Positions 53,247-61,511 of a stretch of DNA of 64,000 nt are shown one piece after another; the first letter of the stretch is position 1; the number at the start of each line of letters is the position of its first letter. The stretch is from UBA2357 sp041678045. Its GTDB lineage: Bacteria; Pseudomonadota; Gammaproteobacteria; Burkholderiales; Rhodocyclaceae. The DNA is taken from NCBI GenBank assembly GCA_041678045.1, contig JBAYOV010000006.1, positions 35,974 through 99,973 on the forward strand, read 5' to 3'. The translations under genes and the position numbers were made by a program. The notes under the pieces are model-generated. The model was given only the letters and a program-made list of their open reading frames with translations. It was not told where the DNA came from and ran no database searches.

Positions 53247-53726
53247 TCAGTGCCCGTGGTGCGGGTGCCCCTTGTCCTGTGCCTTGCCGGGGTTGAGCGG
53301 ACGTGCTTCGGCGGTGATCTCCAGGGTTTGCTGCTGGCCATCCTCGCCCTCCACGATCAGGGTCAGTGGCACGGCGTCGCCTTCCCGTACCTGGTCCTTC
53401 AGGTCGATCAGCATCACATGGTAGCCACCGGGCTTGAGTTCAACGGTTTCGCCTGCAGGCAGGGGAAGGCCGTCGATGGCGCGCATTTTCATGACATCGC
53501 CGTCCATCACCATTTCGTGGATTTCAACGATGTTTGCCACCGGAGAACGGGCCTCCACCAGACGGGCATCGGTGGGGGTGCTCAGGTTCATGAAGGCACC
53601 GGTGGCTTTCTGGTGCGGCACGGTGGCACGCACCCAGGGTTCAGTCACATCGACTTGTGCCCAGACCGGGGCGGTCAGTGCGCAGGCAGCCACCAGGGAG
53701 GCGATACGAATCAGTTTGTGTGTCAT
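53247..53726 (-). CDS. Periplasmic copper chaperone PCu(A)C
   Basis: A 159-residue secreted protein with start MTHKLIRIASL and signal peptide ending PVWAQ. The Cu(I)-binding residues follow the family pattern: EIHEM, MKM and later YHVML (H-M...M...HxM). The C-terminus GHPHHGH adds further possible metal ligands. PCu(A)C delivers copper to cytochrome oxidase. An AAGGAG 9 nt upstream supports the start. It closes the copper gene cluster on the minus strand. Confidence 0.92.
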   Translation of the reverse strand: MTHKLIRIASLVAACALTAPVWAQVDVTEPWVRATVPHQKATGAFMNLSTPTDARLVEARSPVANIVEIHEMVMDGDVMKMRAIDGLPLPAGETVELKPGGYHVMLIDLKDQVREGDAVPLTLIVEGEDGQQQTLEITAEARPLNPGKAQDKGHPHHGH

Positions 53727-53804
53727 GGTCTTTGACTCCTTGTGTTGTTGCGGTAAATAAAACCGGGTATCCGAAGGGCACAATCCGAACGGTACAAAAC
53801 GGGT

Positions 53805-55025
53805 TCATGGTAATCCCAACTCGAAGTCCCCGCGCCACAGCAGGCGCAGCATTGCAAAGGGGTTGTGCTGGTCATTGATACGCTCGCGCCCTGCCTCGAC
53901 CGTCAGTTGCAGGGTCGGCAAGTCGGGTACGGGCATCCAGCCGGCGGCCAGGCTGATGCGCTGTGCCGGCCTGTCGGATTGCAGCAGGCCGGTATCGCGC
54001 GCGAGCAAGGATGCACCGCTGCCGCTCAATCGGTTGGAGGCGGTCAGGCGTTCTGCCCGGGCACCCACGGTCCAGCGTTCCGTGGGCGACCAGCGCAGGT
54101 CTATCCACCCTCCATTCACATGCGAGCGGTAGCGGCCTGCACCGTTGATCGCGTGCAGATCGCCGTGTTCGCGGCGCGTCACCATGGCTGCAGACACTTC
54201 CAGGGGGTGTGCATCGGCATGCCAGCGTGCAGACAGGCCGGCCAGGGTGACGCGCCCTTCGAAGCAGGCCACTTCGGACAGCGACTGGTCGCACCCTGGG
54301 GCGCCGTGACTATGGGCGTTTTCGGACAGCATGATGAAGCTGCCACGCCCGGGGGCGCGGATGCGGGCGGCGAAGGCGTCGAATTGCCATGCGCCGGCTG
54401 TTGCACCCAACTGTAGCAAGGGTGACCAGCGCGCCTCGGGTGCGGCAGGAAACTTGCCTGTGCGCCACAGGCCTGCGTTCATGCGCAGTTGCCAGCGATC
54501 AAAGCCCTGCCAGTTCAGGTTGATGCCATCGTCAATCCACTGTCCATCGAAGGCAGCACGTTTGGCGAGCGGTTCCAGGCCGAACAGATCGAATTCGCCG
54601 GCTGCCTGTATTACATCGCCCACGGGCAGCAGGTTGCGGCCCAGCCCGAGCTGCAACTCACCCTGTTCGGAAGTGTGCCGTGCTTCGATCCAGGCAGATT
54701 CGACATGTACCTCGCCTTCGTCATGCCAGCCAGCCGCCACCTGCACTCCCAGCCAGTCGGTGGCGCGCAGACCGACCGAGAGTACCCCGTGTTCCAGGCC
54801 ACTGCCATTGCGGTCGTCGGCCGCTGCGCCGGTGAGCAATACCCCAGGCAGGCGGGGTGAAGGCAAGGGGTGTTTGGCATCGATCCAAGACCAGGCGATG
54901 GCCGCCCCGAATTGCACGCCTGCCGAGTCCGGCAGCAGGGATTCCCCCGGGCTGTGCGCCTGAGCCGTGGCCGCAGAGAGGCCGCACAGTGCCAGCAGGA
55001 GACTCCGAAACTTAGCGGTCGGCAT
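53805..55025 (-). CDS. Predicted outer-membrane protein of the MbnP/MbnH copper cluster
   Basis: A 406-residue protein. The start MPTAKFRSLLLAL gives a signal peptide ending AQAHS. The mature part alternates Trp/Tyr-rich strands (WSWIDA, WHDEGEV, GRNLLPVG) and looks like a beta-barrel. Its 5' end overlaps the MbnH-like gene by 14 bp, so the three genes form a coupled set. It may carry copper or a metal complex across the outer membrane; this is inferred from position only. Confidence 0.7.
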   Translation of the reverse strand: MPTAKFRSLLLALCGLSAATAQAHSPGESLLPDSAGVQFGAAIAWSWIDAKHPLPSPRLPGVLLTGAAADDRNGSGLEHGVLSVGLRATDWLGVQVAAGWHDEGEVHVESAWIEARHTSEQGELQLGLGRNLLPVGDVIQAAGEFDLFGLEPLAKRAAFDGQWIDDGINLNWQGFDRWQLRMNAGLWRTGKFPAAPEARWSPLLQLGATAGAWQFDAFAARIRAPGRGSFIMLSENAHSHGAPGCDQSLSEVACFEGRVTLAGLSARWHADAHPLEVSAAMVTRREHGDLHAINGAGRYRSHVNGGWIDLRWSPTERWTVGARAERLTASNRLSGSGASLLARDTGLLQSDRPAQRISLAAGWMPVPDLPTLQLTVEAGRERINDQHNPFAMLRLLWRGDFELGLP

Positions 55026-56214
55026 TGGCAAACGGGTCCGAGAAAGCGGGATTGGCAAGAAAGTCATGGTCGGTCAGGGTCTTCAGAAAGGCGATGATGT
55101 CGGCCTTTTCGGTCTCGTCGAGCTGGATCTGGGCAATCAGGTCACTCTTGAACGGATTCATGCGGCCATCGCCAGCGTGGGGGCCGCGCTGAATGACCCG
55201 GCCGCCGGCAGCATAGAAATCCAGCACTTCTTCAAGCGTGGCCATCGTGCCGTCGTGCATGTAAGGTGCGGTCACTTCCACGTTGCGCAGGCTGGGTGCC
55301 CGGAAGGCCCCCATGTCGGCCGGTCGGCCGGTCAGCTCGAACACGCCACGGTTGGGGTAGGGAAACCCTCCGTTACCGTCGATATTGAACAGGCCCGTAT
55401 TGTGGAAGGGGGTTTCCACCACACGGCTGCTGGCATGCACCACTTGGTCGTTGAAGTTGAAACTGCCATGACAGTGAAAGCACTCGGCCTTCTCGCCAAA
55501 GAACAACAGGCGACCCCGTTCTTCGGATGGGGCCAATTGCAGTTCGCCACGCAAGAAGCGGTCGTAGCGGCTGTTGCCCGAGATCAGTGTGCGCTGGAAA
55601 GCCGAAATGGCTGCAATGATGTTGGGCCACTGGATGGGGGCTGGATCCCCCGGAAAGGCTGCCGCGAACCGCGCCGGGTAGTCGGCATCGCCTGACAGGC
55701 GTGCGAGCACCGTGGCACTGTTGGCGTCATTGACGCCCATCTCCACCGGATCTTCACCGAACAAGGGGGTCTCCATCTGCTTTTCGAGCGTGACCAGCGA
55801 CGGGTTGGCCCAGGTCAGCGTGGCGTTGTAGACCACATTTGCCAGCCCTTGCGAGTTGCGTGGATGGGCCTCGCCAGTGGAACCGATGGCAACCGGCAAG
55901 CCATCGGTGAAGGCTTTGTCCTGGTGATGGCAACTGCCGCAGGATTGCGTGCCATTTCCGGACAGGCGAGGGTCATGGAACAGATGCCGTCCCAACGCTA
56001 CCCGGGCGCGGGTCAGCGGGCTGTCCGCAGGGATGCGGGGGGCCGGAAAGAACTTCGGCACCTCCAGCGCGATGTCGCCTCCGGGAATGTGGATGCCCCG
56101 GTCCTCGATGCTCGTGCCCCCGCCACCGCAGGCGAGCAGTGCCGCACACAGCGGCACCAGCCATGCGGCACGCAGAGACACCGGAGCCATCGATTCTGCA
56201 TGGCTCCGTTTCAT
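55012..56214 (-). CDS. MbnH-like di-haem enzyme (MauG family)
   Basis: A 400-residue periplasmic lipoprotein candidate (lipobox LLACG near residue 29). Two haem c motifs are present, CGSCHH (about 92-97) and CFHCHG (about 245-250), and the block APYMHDGTMATLEEV is typical of di-haem peroxidase/MauG proteins. Next to an MbnP-like protein it corresponds to the MbnH family, which oxidises a tryptophan of MbnP to form a copper-binding site. The start TGATG overlaps the end of the mbnP-like gene. A classical cytochrome c peroxidase is the alternative, less likely given the context. Confidence 0.87.
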   Translation of the reverse strand: MKRSHAESMAPVSLRAAWLVPLCAALLACGGGGTSIEDRGIHIPGGDIALEVPKFFPAPRIPADSPLTRARVALGRHLFHDPRLSGNGTQSCGSCHHQDKAFTDGLPVAIGSTGEAHPRNSQGLANVVYNATLTWANPSLVTLEKQMETPLFGEDPVEMGVNDANSATVLARLSGDADYPARFAAAFPGDPAPIQWPNIIAAISAFQRTLISGNSRYDRFLRGELQLAPSEERGRLLFFGEKAECFHCHGSFNFNDQVVHASSRVVETPFHNTGLFNIDGNGGFPYPNRGVFELTGRPADMGAFRAPSLRNVEVTAPYMHDGTMATLEEVLDFYAAGGRVIQRGPHAGDGRMNPFKSDLIAQIQLDETEKADIIAFLKTLTDHDFLANPAFSDPFANADR

Positions 56215-57197
56215 CACCTGGCCTCTATGCGGAAGATGCGCTGGTTGCGGCCCCGATCAACCGTCAGGCCGCTCTCCATGTCGAGCGCCATGGTTTCGAA
56301 CACTGCCGGGCACTCCGGATCGGTTTTCCCGGACATGCAGCCATAGGGTCCGCCCAGGTCGATGGAGAGATTGCTGCTGAGCAGCAGGGTTTGCAGGTCG
56401 AGGACCAGACGCTGGGTGTCGACATTGAAATTGTCGAAATGCAGCACGACCCGGTTGGGGGCGGCGCATGACACGGTTTCACCGCTAACCGGATTGCCGG
56501 TGCAGCCGGTTGAGCCCAGGTGCAGGTTCCAGCGCGGAGACTGGCCTTCGGTAATGGGGGGCGTGGCGTCCGGATTGGCGGGGCGGTACACCCCACCGAC
56601 GGGGGCTACCTCGATCTTCACGAACTTGCGACCCGCCTGCCACGACCAGGCCATGGCCTGAATGTCCAGCGGTGCAGGCGCAGCGGCGGTGTCGGTGTGG
56701 TTGTGGCTCGACGGCACGCCCAGGGTCATGCGCAGGCCGGTGTAGTTGCCTGCCGGCACGGTGCCGGTGATGGCCGCATTGGTGGCGGCGGTACCACGGT
56801 CGGCGCAGGCGCCTGTGCCATCTTCGAGGTCAATCAGCGCCACCCCGGATTCCGGAAGCTGCCATTCGTTGGCGGCCAGTTGCACGGTTTCGGCGGTGCC
56901 GTCGGCCTTGACCAGTGCCAGTTCAGACACATAGAAGCGCAGATCGTTGAGTTCTGCCTGAACCGCACCGCTGCCCAGCGCAGCGATCGGGGTTCCGCAG
57001 CCGACCGGGGTCTGACCTGCCTGGGCCGAAAACTCGAGGCTGACCTGGCGGTCGGCGCTGGGCGGCGGATGGGTGTCGCCACCGCCGCTGCCACCGCCAC
57101 CGCCACCGCAGGCAGACAGTGTCAGTGCCAGCAGGGTCGGTACAAGTGCGGCGAGAGGGCGGAGAGAGAGATCACGGGGTTTCGAATGAGCATTCAT
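56214..57197 (-). CDS. MbnP-like copper-binding lipoprotein (four-Cys motif family)
   Basis: A 327-residue protein. MNAHSKPRD begins a signal peptide with lipobox TLSAC followed by a glycine-rich spacer. The mature domain has conserved LNDLRFYVSELAL, WSWQAGRKFVKIE and PRWNLHLGSTGC, with paired cysteines (VGC, GAC, STGC, VSC, YGC, PEC). This is the metallo-mystery-pair four-Cys family (TIGR04052 type), always next to an MbnH di-haem enzyme. It binds copper at a modified tryptophan in the characterised member. It lies first in a coupled three-gene set. Confidence 0.87.
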   Translation of the reverse strand: MNAHSKPRDLSLRPLAALVPTLLALTLSACGGGGGGSGGGDTHPPPSADRQVSLEFSAQAGQTPVGCGTPIAALGSGAVQAELNDLRFYVSELALVKADGTAETVQLAANEWQLPESGVALIDLEDGTGACADRGTAATNAAITGTVPAGNYTGLRMTLGVPSSHNHTDTAAAPAPLDIQAMAWSWQAGRKFVKIEVAPVGGVYRPANPDATPPITEGQSPRWNLHLGSTGCTGNPVSGETVSCAAPNRVVLHFDNFNVDTQRLVLDLQTLLLSSNLSIDLGGPYGCMSGKTDPECPAVFETMALDMESGLTVDRGRNQRIFRIEAR

Positions 57198-57279
57198 TTG
57201 GGTCGATATCCTTGCATGCGGGCAGACCACGCAGCCGTCCAGGGCAGGCGTGGTTTCCCATGTGTTGTCGTGTTGTGGA

Positions 57280-57744
57280 TCAGGAACGGCAATGCAAGGG
57301 ATCCGCAGGCGGTGCGCGTGCAGGCGGACGCGCAAAGGCCTGTTCTTTTGAAACGGGGGCATCCGGCAGGCAAGCCCCTTGAGCGGTGGCGTTGCTGCTC
57401 ATGAGCAGCCGTGGGCTGCCCGTGTCCGGCAGGAGCAAGCGCTCTCCGGCAATGCATAACGGGCAATATCCTTGCGCCTTCGGGGCGGGTGTCTCGTCCG
57501 ATGGCAGGGCGCGATTCAGGCCATCTTCGCGCTCGAAGCCGCTGCTGAAGCAGACGTCCGGGTAGGCTTCACCCTCGCCAATGGCGGCGATTTGCATGCT
57601 TGCCATCGTACTGAACTGTGCGATCCACAGCATCAGTACCGCAAGCAGCCAGTGGGCGTGCCGGCGGGCAGGGCGAGGACGGACAGAAGGCGGCAAGGCC
57701 TGTGTCTCCGGAAGAGTCTGAAGGCTGCCCGGGCGGTGTTGCAT
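57280..57744 (-). CDS. DUF2946 family protein, copy 1
   Basis: A 154-residue protein with one membrane segment (HWLLAVLMLWIAQF) and a YCPLC motif in the exported part. DUF2946 proteins are small membrane proteins with a CPxC motif found beside copper genes and TonB receptors. This copy is Pro/Ala-rich at both ends. It lies between a second DUF2946 gene and the mbnP-like gene, on the same strand. Confidence 0.72.
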   Translation of the reverse strand: MQHRPGSLQTLPETQALPPSVRPRPARRHAHWLLAVLMLWIAQFSTMASMQIAAIGEGEAYPDVCFSSGFEREDGLNRALPSDETPAPKAQGYCPLCIAGERLLLPDTGSPRLLMSSNATAQGACLPDAPVSKEQAFARPPARAPPADPLHCRS

Positions 57745-57773
57745 CCCGCCGGACAGAGAAGGTCAGAAGCTGA

Positions 57774-58163
57774 TCAGGAGTGCTGAGGGGGCGCGCGTGA
57801 GCGCTGGGCCGACCACGCAAACAGCGGACGTGGGGCGAACAGGAAGGCAGGCGGTACGGCTTCGGCAGGCAGCCTCACCGAGAAAGGAGTCACCCCGGCA
57901 CTCGCCAGCACCGGGGTGTGGCCGGCCAGGGTGCAGTATGGGCAGTGGTCCAGGGTGTGGGAGTGACCGTGCTCACCGGACGCGTCGTCGAGCAGCACAT
58001 ATTCCACACCGTTGCCTGTACATAACTCGGTCCAGACCAGGCCGTCACCCTCCCCAGACAGCGCCATGCGACTGATCGTCGGTGCCAGCGCAGCCAGCAG
58101 CATCGCCAGCAGGGCGATACGGGCAGTGACCAGCAAGAAGGCGCGCGTGGGTTGCAGGAACAT
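57774..58163 (-). CDS. DUF2946 family protein, copy 2
   Basis: A 129-residue protein with an N-terminal membrane segment (ARIALLAMLLAALAP) and a central metal-binding-like patch GEHGHSH...HCPYC. The CPYC and His residues suggest copper binding. It is the first gene of the minus-strand copper cluster, 29 bp before the other DUF2946 gene. Confidence 0.78.
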   Translation of the reverse strand: MFLQPTRAFLLVTARIALLAMLLAALAPTISRMALSGEGDGLVWTELCTGNGVEYVLLDDASGEHGHSHTLDHCPYCTLAGHTPVLASAGVTPFSVRLPAEAVPPAFLFAPRPLFAWSAQRSRAPPQHS

Positions 58164-58446
58164 GAATAGGCTGAAGATCTGGAGCGGAATGTATGCAGTG
58201 CGTATGAAATGGAATCAGGACGCCCGGATTCTAGCAGTTTGTTGCAGTTTTTACATATGGACAAAAAGAGCATTGGGCGGACCTGTTGATGGCGCCGAGG
58301 TGCGTGGTGCGAAGAATGTTCGGTGCGTTGAGTACATCAAAAAGTATCGTTTCAAGATACTTGACTGATTGTTGTGTAAGAAAAGTGTCTCGTGGATATA
58401 TGCTTCGTCCATCCACTCACTTATTTGGACTTATCGGAGCCGGATC
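58164..58446. other. Divergent promoter region between the copper cluster and a regulator
   Basis: A 283-bp AT-richer gap that must hold the promoters of the minus-strand DUF2946 operon and the plus-strand regulator. A small inverted repeat AAGTATC/GATACTT (58342-58348 and 58356-58362) is a possible operator. No clear -35/-10 pair is called. Confidence 0.35.
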
Positions 58447-59208
58447 ATGAGCACGACGGCCGATCTTGTGAACGTCATCAAACACGAACTGAAGGCCAGT
58501 GGCCTCACCTACGCCCAGCTGGCCGGGCGGCTTGGCATGGCTGAATCGAGCGTCAAGCGCATGTTCTCACGCAGCGGCGATCTGCCCTTGTCGCGGGTGG
58601 ATGACATCTGCCGGGTGCTGGGGCTGGATTTTGCCGAACTGGCCCGTAAGGTGGCCGAGCAGCAACCGCTGTTGCTGGAGCTCACCCACGAGCAGGAGCA
58701 GGCGGTGGTGGCCGACAGAAAGCTGCTGCTGGTCGCCACGTGCTGCCTGAGCCAGTGGTCGGTGACGCAGATGGTGAGCACCTATCGGCTGAGCGAGGCC
58801 GAATGCGTGCTGTGCCTGAGCCGGCTTGATCGCCTGGGGGTGATCGAATTGCGGCCGCTCAACCGCTATCGCCTGCGGGTGGCGAAGGGGTTTCGCTGGC
58901 GGCCGCAGGGGCCGGTGATGCAGTTTTTTCGCAGCGAGGTGATGGAAGACTACTTTGCCGGCCGTTTCGATGGCGAGGCCGAAATGCTGATGATGGTGCA
59001 CGGCCAGATCGGCCATGGTCTGGCGAACAGTTTCCGCGAGCGCCTGACCCGGGTGGGGCAGGATTTTGCCAACCAGCATCTCGCCGACCAGCGGCTGCCA
59101 GCCAGCGCACGGCGCCCCTATACGCTGGTGATCGCGATGCGTTCGTGGCTGATGGCTGCATTTCGCGACATGTTGCGCGATCCTGAACAATGGCCCGGCG
59201 AACACTGA
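58447..59208 (+). CDS. XRE-type transcriptional regulator with C-terminal effector domain
   Basis: A 253-residue protein. The N-terminal helix-turn-helix is LTYAQLAGRLGMAESSVKRMFSR (about residues 19-41), a Cro/CI type. The rest (from LTHEQEQAVVADR) is a helical domain of unknown ligand, with a winged-helix-like segment (SEAECVLCLSRLDRLGVIE). GGAG upstream supports ATG at 58447. It is divergent from the copper cluster and precedes lipid genes by 49 bp, so it might regulate either; sequence does not decide. Confidence 0.78.
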   Translation: MSTTADLVNVIKHELKASGLTYAQLAGRLGMAESSVKRMFSRSGDLPLSRVDDICRVLGLDFAELARKVAEQQPLLLELTHEQEQAVVADRKLLLVATCCLSQWSVTQMVSTYRLSEAECVLCLSRLDRLGVIELRPLNRYRLRVAKGFRWRPQGPVMQFFRSEVMEDYFAGRFDGEAEMLMMVHGQIGHGLANSFRERLTRVGQDFANQHLADQRLPASARRPYTLVIAMRSWLMAAFRDMLRDPEQWPGEH

Positions 59209-59257
59209 GCCGTGCTTGTCATGCCCCTGAGATGAACCGTCCTGTGGAGTCCGAATC

Positions 59258-61411
59258 ATGTTTCGCACCTTGCTGAAAACCCTGCTGCGTGGCCTTGCCC
59301 GTGTGCTGTTCCGTGTGCGGATGCACGGTCAGATGCCGGCGCAGCCCGAGCGCCTGCTGGTGATTGCCAATCACGAGTCCTTTCTGGATGGCCTGCTGCT
59401 GGGGCTGTTCCTGCCCATGCAGCCGGTGTTCGTGGTGCATACCACGGTGCTGAAAAATCCGCTGTTCCGGCTGGCTCTGCTGCTGGTCGATTATCTGACG
59501 GTGAATCCGTCCAGCCCGATGGCCATGAAGCGGGTGGTGCGGCTGATCGAATCGGGCCGGCCGGTGGTGATCTTCCCGGAAGGGCGCATCACCACCACCG
59601 GCAGTCTGATGAAAACCTATGACGGGCCAGCCTTCGTGGCAGCACGCACGGGCGCGACCCTGTTGCCGGTGCGCATAGACGGGGCCGCACGGACCTATTT
59701 CTCGCGCATGGGCAGCGGATTTCCGCGCCGTGTGCTACCGAAGATTGCGCTGCATATCCAGCCGGTCACCCGTATCGACATGCCGCAGGCACCCAGCGCC
59801 CGCGAACGGCGGCGCAAGGCGGGGGAAGCCATGCGCCGGGTGATGCAGGAGATGATCTTTGCCAGCCGCCCGCAGCAAACCCTGTTCGAGGCGCTGCTCG
59901 ATGCCGCCGAGATTCATGGTCGCGCCCGCCGGCTGGTGGAGGATCTGCGCCAGGAGGAATATGCGTATCGTGACCTGATCAAAATGGCGTTGGCACTGGG
60001 CCGGCTGGTGGCCCGCGAAAGCGGCGAACACGAACATGTGGGCGTGCTGCTGCCCAATCTGGCGCCCACGCTGGCGCTGGTGATCGGCCTCAGTGCCCAG
60101 CAGCGGGTGCCGGCAATGCTCAATTACACCGCTGGTGTGGACGGCATGCAGGCGGCCTGCGATGCGGCCTGCATCCGCACCGTGCTCACCTCACGTGCCT
60201 TTGTGGAACAGGCCCGGCTGGCGGACAAGCTGGCTGCGTTGCAGGGGGTACGGCTGGTGTATCTGGAAGACCTGCGTGCCTCGATGACGCTGGCCGACAA
60301 AGTGTGGCTGATGCTGTGGGCGATGCCGTTTCCACGCCTGGCCACCCGCATCGGTCAGGCTGAGGATGCGGCCGTGGTGCTGTTCACCTCCGGTTCGGAA
60401 GGCAAACCCAAGGGGGTGGTGCTGTCGCATCGTGCGCTGCTCGCGAATGTGGCACAGATTCGCGCCGTGGCGGATTTTTCGGTCAGTGACCGCATTCTGA
60501 ATGCGCTGCCGCTGTTCCATTCCTTTGGCCTGACCGCAGGCGGACTGCTGCCGGTACTGGCAGGGGTGAATGTGTTCCTGTACCCCAGCCCCTTGCACTA
60601 CCGGGTGATTCCCGAACTGGCGTATGACCGGGGCTGCACCATGTTGCTGGGCACCTCGACCTTTCTTGCCAACTACGCCCGGCATGCTCACCCATACGAC
60701 TTTCATCGCCTGCGCTATGTGATCGCGGGGGCCGAAAAGCTGGCCGATGCCGTGCGCGAGTTGTGGTTCGACAAATTCGGCATTCGCATCTTCGAGGGCT
60801 ACGGCGCGACCGAGACGGCACCGGTGATCGCGGTCAATACCCCGATGGCCTACCGTCGTGGCACGGTGGGGCAGGTGTTGCCCGGCGTGCAGGCCCGACT
60901 GGTAGCCGTGCCGGGCATCGATGACCAGGGCGGTCATCAAGGCATGCTGCATGTGCGGGGCCCCAATCTGATGAGCGGTTATCTGAAGGTTGAGCAACCC
61001 GGCGTGCTCCAGCCGCCTGCGTCCGCATTGGGCGAAGGCTGGTACGAAACCGGCGATGTGGTGCACATCGACGACGAAGGCTTTGTGCGCATCGTTGGCC
61101 GGGTGAAGCGTTTTGCCAAGGTGGCCGGTGAGATGGTGAGCCTGGAGGTGTCCGAAAAGCTGGCAGCGCTCGCTTCCCCGGGCGCCGTGCATGCGGTGAG
61201 CACCCGCAGCGATGTGGGGCGGGGCGAAACCCTGGTGCTGTTTACCAGCGATGCCGCGCTGGAGCGTGAGGCCCTGCTGGCGGCTGCGCGTGCGCTGGGC
61301 GCCCCGGAACTGGCCGTGCCGCGCCGCATCGTGGTGGTGGACACGCTGCCCTTGCTGGGCACCGGCAAGATCGACCATGTGCGCCTGAAAGCGATGGCAG
61401 AGGCGATGTGA
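59258..61411 (+). CDS. aas: Aas-like acyltransferase/acyl-ACP synthetase
   Basis: A 717-residue fusion. The N-terminal PlsC domain has NHESFLD (HX4D, near residue 38) and IFPEGRIT (near 110). The C-terminal AMP-forming ligase domain has FTSGSEGKPKGVV, GYGATETAP, YETGDVV and the catalytic-Lys region GTGKIDHVRLK. Aas re-acylates lysophosphatidylethanolamine at the inner membrane using acyl-ACP that it makes itself. The following gene encodes the lysophospholipid flippase LplT, its functional partner in E. coli. Confidence 0.9.
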   Translation: MFRTLLKTLLRGLARVLFRVRMHGQMPAQPERLLVIANHESFLDGLLLGLFLPMQPVFVVHTTVLKNPLFRLALLLVDYLTVNPSSPMAMKRVVRLIESGRPVVIFPEGRITTTGSLMKTYDGPAFVAARTGATLLPVRIDGAARTYFSRMGSGFPRRVLPKIALHIQPVTRIDMPQAPSARERRRKAGEAMRRVMQEMIFASRPQQTLFEALLDAAEIHGRARRLVEDLRQEEYAYRDLIKMALALGRLVARESGEHEHVGVLLPNLAPTLALVIGLSAQQRVPAMLNYTAGVDGMQAACDAACIRTVLTSRAFVEQARLADKLAALQGVRLVYLEDLRASMTLADKVWLMLWAMPFPRLATRIGQAEDAAVVLFTSGSEGKPKGVVLSHRALLANVAQIRAVADFSVSDRILNALPLFHSFGLTAGGLLPVLAGVNVFLYPSPLHYRVIPELAYDRGCTMLLGTSTFLANYARHAHPYDFHRLRYVIAGAEKLADAVRELWFDKFGIRIFEGYGATETAPVIAVNTPMAYRRGTVGQVLPGVQARLVAVPGIDDQGGHQGMLHVRGPNLMSGYLKVEQPGVLQPPASALGEGWYETGDVVHIDDEGFVRIVGRVKRFAKVAGEMVSLEVSEKLAALASPGAVHAVSTRSDVGRGETLVLFTSDAALEREALLAAARALGAPELAVPRRIVVVDTLPLLGTGKIDHVRLKAMAEAM

Positions 61412-61511
61412 TCTGCCCGTCGTGCGCTGCGATGTCATTCGCAAGCATGATCCGCTACCCTTCGCCTGCATCTGATTTTCCCGCCATACTCACTGCTGAC
61501 CGGATACCATC

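Noticed and set aside
55012..56214. Classical cytochrome c peroxidase
   Set aside because: The direct coupling to an MbnP-like four-Cys protein and the lipobox favour the MbnH type of the same superfamily.
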